From the NCBI GenBank assembly GCA_021808055.1, contig JAKBCH010000076.1:1-7638 (forward strand): DNA of 7,638 nt, in the 5' to 3' direction. The stretch comes from Pseudomonadota bacterium (GTDB taxonomy: Bacteria > Pseudomonadota > Alphaproteobacteria > Acetobacterales > Acetobacteraceae). The notes beneath the pieces are model-generated. The model was not told the origin of the DNA. It worked only from the letters and a program-made list of their open reading frames with translations, and did no database searches. The first letter of the stretch is position 1. Each line of letters begins with the position of its first letter. Shown one piece after another: positions 1-6,772 of this stretch. The position numbers and the translations under genes were made by a program.

Positions 1-102
1 CTGAAGCTGATCGACCTGACCATGGGCCTGCGGGTGGCCAAGGAAGACGAGATCGAGGGGCTGGACATTACCCAGCACGGCGAGGTTGTCTCTCACGGCT
101 AA
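1..102 (+). CDS. amtB: Ammonium transporter, C-terminal end (partial)
   Basis: These are the last 33 codons of a gene that begins outside the window; the stop is TAA at 100-102. The tail reads MGLRVAKEDEIEGLDITQHG and then ends VVSHG. This matches the cytoplasmic C-terminal tail of AmtB/Amt ammonium channels, where a GLRV-acidic stretch followed by EGLD(I/L)xxHGE is strongly conserved. In the family this tail couples the three subunits and is where the PII protein GlnK docks to close the channel. The trans-membrane part is not visible, so the call rests on this tail alone. A terminator follows 30 bp after the stop, so the gene appears to end its transcription unit. A glnK gene would be expected upstream, outside the window. 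Confidence 0.85.
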   Translation: MKLIDLTMGLRVAKEDEIEGLDITQHGEVVSHG

Positions 103-131
103 ACCTCTCTTTTATAGAGATATAACATCGA

Positions 132-160
132 CCCTCCCGGTATGTGCCGGGAGGGTTTTT
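132..160 (+). terminator. Rho-independent terminator after amtB
   Basis: A perfect 9-bp GC-rich stem, CCCTCCCGG (132-140) with CCGGGAGGG (147-155), closes a 6-nt loop (141-146) and is followed directly by five T (156-160). A smaller AT-rich hairpin, TCTCT/AGAGA at 106-120, lies between the stop codon and this stem. The structure separates amtB from the tkt operon. Confidence 0.92.
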
Positions 161-414
161 GTTGGCCCGCGCCGCGTAAGGCGCAACGTTGTAACGCGAG
201 TGCAATCCTGCCCCTTGGCGCCACCGGGTTGATGGCGGCCACGTGTAGTATTATGCACGCGCGCATTACCAAGCGTGCGATCGGTCTGGGGTGAGCTGAG
301 GCAGCTTAGCCCGGATTGTGAATCGCCCGCTCAACCTGTGAGAAGGGGGCGCGGCTCAAGCCTGGCTGTTTGGCTGAGGCAGATTGGGCGGTGTCCGTCG
401 AGGATTGGCGGCAG
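161..414. other. Leader region between amtB terminator and tkt
   Basis: No convincing gene lies here. The segment should hold the promoter of the tkt-gap-pgk operon, but I see no good sigma-70 pair. The best candidate is TTGATG (229-234) with TATTAT (249-254), only 14 bp apart, or TTATGC (251-256) at 16 bp. These lie in the only AT-rich patch of the segment. Small dyads are present: GCACGC (255-260) with GCGTGC (273-278), and AGCTG-AGG-CAGCT (294-306). The 10-mer gctgaggcag occurs at 295-304 and again at 373-382. From 322 the tkt frame is open, and 370-414 already has coding-like base composition, so the 3' edge of this leader is uncertain. Confidence 0.4.
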
Positions 415-2448
415 ATGGCGAGCATTGCGGACACGGATAACAAGGCGGCGCTGAAGCGGCAGGCAGAAATTTTGGCGCAGCAGCCCGGCGAGGACAGGAT
501 GATGGCGAACGCCATCCGCGCCCTGGCGATAGACGCCGTGGAGGCCGCTAAATCTGGTCATCCCGGCATGCCGATGGGTATGGCCGACGCCGCCACAGTG
601 TTGTACTGCAAGTTCCTGAAATTCGATGCCGCCGCACCTGACTGGTTCGACCGCGACCGTTTCGTGCTCTCTGCCGGGCATGGCTCCATGCTGCTTTATG
701 CGCTGCTGCACCTCACCGGCCATGAAGGCATGGGCATCGAGCAGATCAAATCTTTCCGCCAGCTCCATTCCCCCGCCGCCGGGCACCCGGAATACCACGA
801 GCATCCGGCGATTGAGATGACCACCGGCCCGTTGGGACAAGGCTTTGCCACCTCTGTCGGCATGGCGCTGGCCGAGCGTATGTTGGCCGCGAAATTCGGC
901 AAATCGCTGGTGGATCATCGCACCTGGGTGATTGCGGGCGATGGTTGTCTGATGGAAGGCGTATCGCACGAGGCCGCCGCTTTGGCGGGGCATTTGAAGC
1001 TGAACAAGCTTACCGTGCTGTGGGATGATAATTCCATCTCGATTGACGGTTCCACCAGCATGTCCACCTCCGAGGACACGTTGAAGCGTTTCGCCGCCTA
1101 TGGCTGGGCCACACGGCGGATCGATGGGCATGATTTCGAACAGCTCGCCGCCGCCCTGGCCTTCGCCCAGAAATCCTCCAAGCCCACCATCATTGCCTGC
1201 AAAACCATCATCGGGCTGGGGGCACCCACCAAGGCGGGCACCGCTGGCGTGCATGGTGCCGCCCTTGGTGGGGTGGAGGCTGAGGGTGCCAAAAAGGCGC
1301 TGGGCTGGAACCATCTGCCTTTTGTGGTGCCGGAGGAAGTTTACACCCCCTGGCGCGAGGCAGGATCGCGCGGCGGCACAGCCCGCCGGGCTTGGCTGAA
1401 ACGCTTGGCCAAGCACCCAATGCGCGCCGAATTCGAGCGCGTAATGCAGGGCAAACTGCCGGAAGGCTGGGCCGAGGCGATGAGCGCCTACAAGGCCAGC
1501 CTTGCCGAAACCAAGCCAAAGATTGCCACCCGCCAGGCCAGCCAGAAGGCGCTGGAGGTGCTGGTGCCCGCGATGCCGGAGCTGGTTGGCGGCTCGGCGG
1601 ACCTCACCGGCTCTAATCTTACGCTCATTAAAGGCATGGGCGATGTAACCCCCGATAATTACGGCGGCCGCTATATTTATTACGGTATCCGCGAATTTGG
1701 CATGGCGGCGGCGATGAACGGCATCGCCCTGCATGGTGGGCTGATCCCGTATGGCGGCACGTTCTTTGTGTTCTCCGACTATATGCGCCCGGCCATCCGG
1801 CTCGCCGCGTTGATGGGCACCCGCGCCATCCACGTGCTGACGCATGATTCCATCGGTTTGGGTGAGGATGGACCGACGCATCAACCCATCGAGCATCTGG
1901 CCAGCCTCCGCGCCATGCCGAATGTGCTGGTGCTGCGCCCGGCGGATGCGATTGAAACCGCGGAGGCGTGGGAGATCGCCATTAAAAACGCCAAGGGGCC
2001 GAGCCTGCTGGTGCTTTCCCGCCAGGCTGTGCCCGCGCTGCGCGATGCTGCGAATGGCAACAAAACCGCGCGCGGAGCCTATGTGCTGGCCGAGGCAAAC
2101 GGGCCGCGCGCCGCCACCATCATCGCCACCGGCACCGAAGTGTCTCTGGCCATGGGGGCGAAGAAAAAGCTGGCGGAGCGGGGGATCGAGGTGGCGGTGG
2201 TTTCCGCCCCGTGTTTCGAGCTGTTCGCCCAACAATCGCCAGAGTATCAGCGGGAGGTTCTGGGGAGCGCGCCACGCATCGGCGTGGAAGCCGCCTGTGG
2301 CTTCGGCTGGGAACGCTGGCTGGGGGCTGATGGCATTTTCATCGGCATGAACGGATTCGGCGCCAGCGCGCCCGCCGAAATTCTGTACGAGCATTTCGGC
2401 ATTACGGAAGCGGCGATCATGGCTGCGGTTAAGAAGGAAGGAAACTGA
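415..2448 (+). CDS. tkt: Transketolase
   Basis: This thiamine-diphosphate enzyme moves two-carbon ketol units between ketose and aldose phosphates in the non-oxidative pentose phosphate pathway, giving glyceraldehyde-3-P and fructose-6-P. Numbered from ATG 415 (677 aa), visible motifs are GHPG (48-51), GHG (88-90), the ThDP/metal motif GDGCLMEG (175-182) with NSISIDG (206-212), HGAALG (280-285), the catalytic glutamate E427 in IREFGM, and THDSIGLGEDGPTHQP (476-491). All three transketolase domains are present and the length is normal for the family (about 650-690). The start is uncertain: TTG 370, ATG 415 (GAGGA 10 nt upstream) and ATG 499/502 (GAGGA 4 or 7 nt upstream) are all in frame. I favour 415 because codons 415-498 show the coding pattern of a GC-rich gene (GC about 64/43/82% at positions 1/2/3). 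gap follows 2 bp after the stop. Confidence 0.96.
   Translation: MASIADTDNKAALKRQAEILAQQPGEDRMMANAIRALAIDAVEAAKSGHPGMPMGMADAATVLYCKFLKFDAAAPDWFDRDRFVLSAGHGSMLLYALLHLTGHEGMGIEQIKSFRQLHSPAAGHPEYHEHPAIEMTTGPLGQGFATSVGMALAERMLAAKFGKSLVDHRTWVIAGDGCLMEGVSHEAAALAGHLKLNKLTVLWDDNSISIDGSTSMSTSEDTLKRFAAYGWATRRIDGHDFEQLAAALAFAQKSSKPTIIACKTIIGLGAPTKAGTAGVHGAALGGVEAEGAKKALGWNHLPFVVPEEVYTPWREAGSRGGTARRAWLKRLAKHPMRAEFERVMQGKLPEGWAEAMSAYKASLAETKPKIATRQASQKALEVLVPAMPELVGGSADLTGSNLTLIKGMGDVTPDNYGGRYIYYGIREFGMAAAMNGIALHGGLIPYGGTFFVFSDYMRPAIRLAALMGTRAIHVLTHDSIGLGEDGPTHQPIEHLASLRAMPNVLVLRPADAIETAEAWEIAIKNAKGPSLLVLSRQAVPALRDAANGNKTARGAYVLAEANGPRAATIIATGTEVSLAMGAKKKLAERGIEVAVVSAPCFELFAQQSPEYQREVLGSAPRIGVEAACGFGWERWLGADGIFIGMNGFGASAPAEILYEHFGITEAAIMAAVKKEGN
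2434..2444 (+). promoter_or_regulatory. Strong ribosome binding site of gap
   Basis: The purine-rich run AAGGAAGGAAA lies inside the last codons of tkt, ending 6 nt before the gap ATG at 2451. It is the clearest Shine-Dalgarno sequence in the plus-strand operon. It sets the gap start and suggests independent, high-level initiation of gap rather than simple read-through coupling. Confidence 0.75.
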
Positions 2449-2450
2449 AA

Positions 2451-3464
2451 ATGGCAGTGAAAATCGCGATTAACGGCTTTGGCCGCATTGGCCGCCTGGT
2501 TCTGCGCGCGCTTATCGAGAGTGGCCGCACGGATGTGGAGCCGGTACTGATCAACGATCTCGGCAGTGTCGAGGATAACGCGCATTTGCTCCGCTATGAT
2601 TCGGTTCATGGCCGCTTCCCCGGCATTGTTGAGGTGAAGGGCGACAGCCTTGTCATCACCTGCGGTGGCCGCACCTACGCACCGATCAAAGTGGTGGCCG
2701 AGCGCGACCCGGCCAAATTGCCGCTTTCCGGCATCGATGTTGCCATGGAATGCACCGGCTTGTTCACCAAGCGCGAATCCGCCGCCGCCCTGCTAACGGC
2801 GGGTGCCCGCAAGGTGATCGTCTCCGCCCCGGCGGATGGCGTGGACGCGACCATTGTTTATGGCGTGAACCACAAAACGCTGACCAAGGAGATGGAGGTG
2901 ATTTCCAACGCCTCCTGCACCACCAACTGCCTGGTGCCGATGGCAAAAGTGCTGCACGACGCATTCGGCATTGAGCGTGGTTACATGGTGACCATCCATT
3001 CCTATACCGGCGACCAGAAGACCGTGGATACGCTACACAAGGACCGCCACCGCGCCCGCGCCGCCGCCCTTTCGATGATCCCGACTAGCACAGGTGCGGC
3101 CAAGGCCGTTGGCCTGGTGCTGCCGGAACTGGCCGGCAAGCTGGACGGCACCTCCATCCGCGTGCCGACGCCGGATGTCTCGCTGGTATCCTTCGACGTG
3201 GTGCTGAAGAAGCAGGCAACCAAGGACGAGGTGAATGCCGCGATGAAGGCCGCCGCCGAAGGCCCGCTGAAGGGCGTATTGGATTACTCCACCGAAGCCC
3301 TGGTGAGCACGGATTTCATTCATCAGCCTGCCTCCTGCACTTTTGACGCGCCGCAGACCGCGGTGGTGGACAAGGCGCTGGTGCGGGTGATGGGCTGGTA
3401 CGACAATGAATGGGGCTTCTCCAGCCGCATGTCCGACACCGCTGCCTATTTTGGTGCGCTATGA
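2451..3464 (+). CDS. gap: Glyceraldehyde-3-phosphate dehydrogenase, type I
   Basis: Gap oxidises glyceraldehyde-3-P with phosphate and NAD(P)+ to 1,3-bisphosphoglycerate, reversibly, in the cytosol. The 337-aa product has full family length. The N-terminal Rossmann fold shows INGFGRIGR (7-15). The sequence INDLG (34-38) follows beta-strand 2, where an acidic residue usually favours NAD+. The catalytic motif SNASCTTNC places the nucleophile at C156, with its partner H183 in TIHSYTGDQ. Phosphate-site and subunit-contact motifs follow: RRARAAA-like [20 protein letters not shown] (200-219), and [12 protein letters not shown] near the end (316-327). ATG 2451 is fixed by the strong ribosome site and the family N-terminus. 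The stop overlaps the pgk start in ATGA. Enzyme type is certain from motifs; cofactor preference is inference. Confidence 0.97.
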   Translation: MAVKIAINGFGRIGRLVLRALIESGRTDVEPVLINDLGSVEDNAHLLRYDSVHGRFPGIVEVKGDSLVITCGGRTYAPIKVVAERDPAKLPLSGIDVAMECTGLFTKRESAAALLTAGARKVIVSAPADGVDATIVYGVNHKTLTKEMEVISNASCTTNCLVPMAKVLHDAFGIERGYMVTIHSYTGDQKTVDTLHKDRHRARAAALSMIPTSTGAAKAVGLVLPELAGKLDGTSIRVPTPDVSLVSFDVVLKKQATKDEVNAAMKAAAEGPLKGVLDYSTEALVSTDFIHQPASCTFDAPQTAVVDKALVRVMGWYDNEWGFSSRMSDTAAYFGAL

Positions 3465-4666
3465 GCAGGACACTCGACGATGTGAATGTGGCGGGGCAGC
3501 GCGTGCTGTTGCGTGCCGATTTGAACGTGCCCGTGCGGGACGGAAAGGTGACAGACGCGACCCGGCTTGAGCGCCTGCTGCCGACGATCAAGGAGCTTGC
3601 TGACAAAGGCGCCAAGGTGATCGTGCTCAGCCATTTCGACCGGCCCGAGGGCAAGGTGGTGCCCGAGCTTTCGCTGAAGCCCATCGCGGAATCGCTTGGC
3701 CGCATTCTTGGTAAGCCTGTGACCTTCGCGGCGGACTGCATCGGGCCGGAGGCGGAAAACGCTGTCGCCAGCTTGAATAATGGCGATGTGCTGGTGCTGG
3801 AAAATACCCGTTTCCACGCGGGCGAAGAGAAGAACGATCCGGTTTTCGCTGCGGCTTTGGCCAAGCTTGGCGATATTTATGTGAACGACGCGTTTTCTGC
3901 AGCACACCGCGCCCATGCCTCCACCGAAGGCATTGCAAGGCATATGCCTTCCTTCGCCGGGCGGCTGATGCAGGCAGAGCTGCACGCGCTGGAAAAGGCT
4001 TTGGGTAACCCGCAGCGCCCAGTTGCGGCCATCGTCGCGGGCTCCAAGGTTTCCACCAAGCTGGAGTTGCTGGATAACCTGGTCACCAAGGTGGATATTC
4101 TGGTGATCGGCGGTGCCATGGCTAATACCTTCCTGGCGGCACAAGGGCATAATGTTGGCAAATCCTTGCAGGAGAAGGATCTGCATGGCACCGCGCTGGA
4201 GATTATGAAAACCGCCGCCGCCAAGGGCTGTGAGATTTTCCTGCCGCTGGATGTGGTGGTGGCCGAGAAATTCGAGGCGAATGCGCCGACCCATGTGGTG
4301 AAAATTGACGCCATCCCGGCTGACGCCATGGCGCTGGATGTGGGCCCCGCGACGGTAGATGCGTTCATCCACCGCCTGCCGGAGATCAAGACCATCATCT
4401 GGAACGGCCCGCTCGGCGCGTTCGAGACCAAGCCGTTCGATGCGTCAACCAACACGCTCGCCAGCGCCATCGCGAAGGCAACGCAGGAGGGCAAGGTGAT
4501 TTCAGTCGGCGGCGGTGGGGATACTGTTTCGGCGCTGAAACTGGCCGGGGTGCATCACGAGCTTACTTATCTTTCTTCCGCCGGGGGCGCGTTCCTGGAA
4601 TGGATGGAAGGCAAAATGCTTCCCGGCGTGGAAGTGTTGAGCAAGGGTTTCTCGAATCTAGGTTAA
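3461..4666 (+). CDS. pgk: Phosphoglycerate kinase
   Basis: Pgk transfers the acyl phosphate of 1,3-bisphosphoglycerate to ADP, giving ATP and 3-phosphoglycerate; it acts directly after Gap. The 401-aa protein is of normal length. N-domain substrate-site motifs are RADLNVP (18-24), TDATR (31-35), SHFDRP (57-62), [13 protein letters not shown] (114-126) and [13 protein letters not shown] (142-154). C-domain nucleotide-site motifs are AGSKVSTK (193-200), WNGPLGAFE (314-322), GGGDTVSAL (351-359) and [11 protein letters not shown] (375-385). The motif usually written SH(L/F)GRP has D60 in place of glycine. The start is ATG 3461, sharing ATGA with the gap stop. There is no clear Shine-Dalgarno sequence in front of it, which points to translational coupling. 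An in-frame extension upstream to 3410 runs inside gap and adds nothing family-like. A terminator begins 15 bp after the stop. Confidence 0.97.
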   Translation: MSRTLDDVNVAGQRVLLRADLNVPVRDGKVTDATRLERLLPTIKELADKGAKVIVLSHFDRPEGKVVPELSLKPIAESLGRILGKPVTFAADCIGPEAENAVASLNNGDVLVLENTRFHAGEEKNDPVFAAALAKLGDIYVNDAFSAAHRAHASTEGIARHMPSFAGRLMQAELHALEKALGNPQRPVAAIVAGSKVSTKLELLDNLVTKVDILVIGGAMANTFLAAQGHNVGKSLQEKDLHGTALEIMKTAAAKGCEIFLPLDVVVAEKFEANAPTHVVKIDAIPADAMALDVGPATVDAFIHRLPEIKTIIWNGPLGAFETKPFDASTNTLASAIAKATQEGKVISVGGGGDTVSALKLAGVHHELTYLSSAGGAFLEWMEGKMLPGVEVLSKGFSNLG

Positions 4667-4681
4667 TCAACGAAGGCTCAA

Positions 4682-4713
4682 AAAAACCGCTTTCCTCCGG
4701 GAAGGCGGTTTTT
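4682..4713 (+). terminator. Rho-independent terminator of tkt-gap-pgk operon
   Basis: A 14-bp stem with one T·G wobble pairs 4682-4695 with 4700-4713 around the 4-nt loop TCCG, an extra-stable cUNCGg-type tetraloop. The 3' arm ends in five T and continues TATTTG. A run of seven A (4680-4686) precedes and enters the 5' arm, so the element could also act on transcripts from the other strand. Confidence 0.92.
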
Positions 4714-4822
4714 ATTTGCGCGCGCATATTTGCCCAGCGTTTGGCGTGGATGGACGGCGGCTCAGGGGCCGGTTAGGTCTCTCAAGTTACATTTTTTACC
4801 CCCATTCCTTGCGGCGGCGTGC

Positions 4823-5725
4823 ATGAGCCTGTCAGTTGATTCCGGCCGGTTTCTGGCGCCCCGGGCGCAGGCGTTCCTGCTCTTGCTGGCAGCGGTGACG
4901 TTATGGGGAATGGCGCCTGTCGGTAACCGTTATTTCATCGGCAATACCCATCTGGCGATGCCGGGTGCTACCTATATGGCGATACGCTACACCATCGCTT
5001 CCATATGTTTTCTGCCGGGTGTGGTGGCGGCGGGGCGAAGCTGGTCCCGGCGGGACTGGCTGCGCGGGGCTGTTTGCGGGCTGGCGGGCGTTTCGGGTTA
5101 TAATCTACTTGGGGGTGTTGCGGCACGGACAGTTTCCGCCGGGATGACCGGGTTGCTAAATTCTTCCGAAACATTGATGATTCTGCTGCTGTCATGTTTC
5201 ATCATGCGTCGGACGCCAGGGGCAAAAGACGTTCTCGCCGCGTTGCTGGGCCTGGGTGGCATTGTGCTGCTGGCCAGTTCCGCGGGTCCGGCGGAGGGCG
5301 ATGTGCGCGGCATATTGCTATTGCTCCTCGGAGCCTTCGGTTGGGCGATCTATTGTGTGCTCATTCCGCCGCTCATTAAAAAACACGGGGCGTTGCAAAG
5401 CTCGGCGGTTACGATGTTTCTGGGAACGTTGCCGTTGCTTGCGGCGGGTGCGTCGGGGGTGGGTCCGATGATGGCGGCAATGTCGTATCAGGAATGGGGG
5501 CTCATGCTGTGGATGGGTGTTTGCATTTCAGTGGTGGCGCTGGTTGCCTGGAACAGGGGTGTTGCCATGCTGGGGGCGCAGGATGCGAGCTGGTTTTTAT
5601 ATCTGCTGCCGGTGTTCAGCGCGTTGGGTGGGTTTTTGTTGCTGGGTGAACCGTTGACCATCGGCGAATTTGCCGGGGGTGCGATGATCCTGAGTTCTGT
5701 CTATATTGCGCAATGGCACCGATAA
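4823..5725 (+). CDS. EamA/DMT-superfamily permease, ten trans-membrane helices
   Basis: This is an inner-membrane transporter of the drug/metabolite transporter superfamily (EamA repeat family); relatives export amino acids, metabolites or toxic compounds. From ATG 4823 the product is 300 aa, the usual length. It has about ten hydrophobic helices (roughly 16-34, 48-70, 81-99, 107-128, 135-153, 162-183, 192-211, 224-244, 255-275, 279-297), arranged as two five-helix EamA repeats. Hallmarks are LWGMAPVGNRY in helix 1 and LLGEPLTIGEFAGGAMIL in the last hairpin. The frame is open from TTG 4730, but 4730-4822 would add a non-family N-terminus, so ATG 4823 is preferred even though only a weak GCGGCGG precedes it. 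It lies downstream of a terminator and has no partner gene, so it probably has its own promoter, which I cannot identify. The substrate cannot be told from sequence. Confidence 0.88.
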   Translation: MSLSVDSGRFLAPRAQAFLLLLAAVTLWGMAPVGNRYFIGNTHLAMPGATYMAIRYTIASICFLPGVVAAGRSWSRRDWLRGAVCGLAGVSGYNLLGGVAARTVSAGMTGLLNSSETLMILLLSCFIMRRTPGAKDVLAALLGLGGIVLLASSAGPAEGDVRGILLLLLGAFGWAIYCVLIPPLIKKHGALQSSAVTMFLGTLPLLAAGASGVGPMMAAMSYQEWGLMLWMGVCISVVALVAWNRGVAMLGAQDASWFLYLLPVFSALGGFLLLGEPLTIGEFAGGAMILSSVYIAQWHR

Positions 5726-5768
5726 GCGAAGGCGTATTCATTCGCCTCCAGGCGCGGAGGAGGAAAGG

Positions 5769-5921
5769 CTATTCAGCCTCTTCCTCGTCTTCCTCTTCCA
5801 GTTGCGCAGGAAGTTTATAGCTGTCGTTCAGCCAGTTTCCGAGGTCGATATCGGCGCAGCGGCGCGAGCAGAAAGGTTCATGTTCTGGCGCGGTTGGTTT
5901 GCCGCAGATGGGGCATTTCAT
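5769..5921 (-). CDS. yacG: YacG-family zinc-ribbon protein (DNA gyrase inhibitor family)
   Basis: This is a 50-residue protein read from ATG at 5921-5919 to TAG at 5771-5769. It begins MKCPICGKPTAPEHEPFCSR and continues RCADIDLGNWLNDSYKLP. The four cysteines C3, C6, C18 and C22 form a CPxC...CxxxC zinc ribbon, and the (A/Q)DIDLGxW block after the second pair is the YacG signature. In E. coli, YacG (about 65 aa) binds zinc and the GyrB subunit and blocks DNA binding by gyrase; the same role here is by homology. The C-terminal tail is very acidic (LEEEDEEEAE) and is probably disordered. Its ATG overlaps the stop of the RNase E/G-family gene in ATGA, making it the last gene of the infA-maf-rng-yacG operon. 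The spacing between cysteine pairs is shorter than in E. coli. Confidence 0.9.
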   Translation of the reverse strand: MKCPICGKPTAPEHEPFCSRRCADIDLGNWLNDSYKLPAQLEEEDEEEAE

Positions 5922-6772
5922 CCGTTCATAATCTCATGCAAGGGCGGTCGAACGCGCCGCCGGTTGATCTCCGCAAAGCCCAGATGCGAAAGCCCCAGGA
6001 GTGTTGGGCCGAGCGGGTCGTGCTTTAACGCCTCACGCAAGGGCGGCAGAAGTTTTTGCCGCTGGGCGGCTTTTAGTCCCGCGAAATCAATGAGAATGCC
6101 GCCGGAGAGATTGCGCAGCACAATCTGTCGACAGATTTCCGGAATAATGACCATGTTCAGCGCAAGCGGCGGCATATGGCTGGCGGTGGCGGCGTCAATG
6201 TCCAGCAGCGTGGCAGCCGGGGCAGGGGTGATGTGCAACCGGGCGCCATGGAGAAGTGAGGCGGTTGGTTCAGCGAGGCCCGCAATCTCATCCTCCAGCA
6301 CAGAGTCGAACGCTTGGGCATCGTGGCGCATCCGCCCTTCCAGTGCGGGGCGCAGATCGGCCATCAGTGCGTAATCGTCCAGCACGATGACTTCTGCTGG
6401 AAAGCGCTGTGCCAGTTCCACCAACGGGCCGGGGCCATGGGCGATAAGGCCAGGCGTGCTTGCAGGTGGAGCCTCCGCCAAGGCAAGGCGGGGCCCTTTA
6501 CCCCCCTGCGCGGCGCGGGTGATATAGACGCTGATATACTGGCCTTCGGTCAGGTTCTTTCCCCCGGCGCTGTCGGGCAGAAAGCCTGAAACTTCGCCGC
6601 CCAAGGTGATAAAACACCCCGCTAGGACTTTTTCCACCGAGATCACGCGGCCGGTATAAAGATCACCCACACCGTCTGGTGCGTTGCGGTTCCAAAGGTA
6701 AAACCCCGCCAGCTCATCGCCGCGCAGCAGGGCGATACGCACCAGCCCGCCACGCAGGGAGGCGGCGATCAA
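5918..6772 (-). CDS. Short RNase E/G-family protein
   Basis: This 284-aa protein is related to the catalytic half of RNase E/G, the endoribonucleases of rRNA maturation and mRNA decay. From TTG 6772, residues 1-30 resemble the first strand of the family. An S1-like domain covers about 33-100 (GVGDLYTGRV, SGFLPDS, TEGQYISVYITRAAQGGKGP). A nuclease-like part runs from about 105 to 275. D193 (LLDIDAATA) and D229 (ILIDFAGL) align by motif with E. coli RNase E D303 and D346, the metal ligands; the asparagine of IDVNS is replaced by alanine. The 5'-sensor stretch between S1 and nuclease parts is nearly absent. The protein ends at RPPLHEIMNG, before the CPxCxG zinc-link. TTG 6772 overlaps the maf stop in TTGA and has no good ribosome site; GTG 6742 is an alternative. 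Family membership is solid; catalytic activity is uncertain. Confidence 0.82.
   Translation of the reverse strand: MIAASLRGGLVRIALLRGDELAGFYLWNRNAPDGVGDLYTGRVISVEKVLAGCFITLGGEVSGFLPDSAGGKNLTEGQYISVYITRAAQGGKGPRLALAEAPPASTPGLIAHGPGPLVELAQRFPAEVIVLDDYALMADLRPALEGRMRHDAQAFDSVLEDEIAGLAEPTASLLHGARLHITPAPAATLLDIDAATASHMPPLALNMVIIPEICRQIVLRNLSGGILIDFAGLKAAQRQKLLPPLREALKHDPLGPTLLGLSHLGFAEINRRRVRPPLHEIMNG

Noticed and set aside
215..233. Possible sigma-54 promoter (TTGGC ... TTGAT) upstream of tkt
   Set aside because: The invariant GC of the -12 element is missing and the spacing between elements is wrong.
331..2394. A 687-codon open frame antisense to almost all of tkt
   Set aside because: Its product is rich in His, Gly, Arg and Gln with no family motif or fold pattern, as expected for the complement of a GC-biased gene. 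The sense strand carries an unmistakable transketolase.
3446..4372. A 308-codon open frame antisense to pgk
   Set aside because: Same cause: a shadow of GC-rich coding sequence. The composition is unlike a protein and the sense frame is a complete Pgk.
4730..4822. N-terminal extension of the EamA permease from TTG 4730
   Set aside because: It begins just behind the pgk terminator, has no ribosome site and adds 31 residues before the normal first helix. ATG 4823 gives the family length.
5726..5747. Possible terminator between the permease and yacG
   Set aside because: Only 5-bp stems can form (GCGAA/TTCGC or AGGCG/CGCCT) and no T-run follows on either strand.
5706..6374. A plus-strand 222-codon open frame over yacG and the RNase gene
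   Set aside because: It lies opposite two well-supported minus-strand genes. The protein is Ser/Arg/Ala-rich without recognisable motifs.
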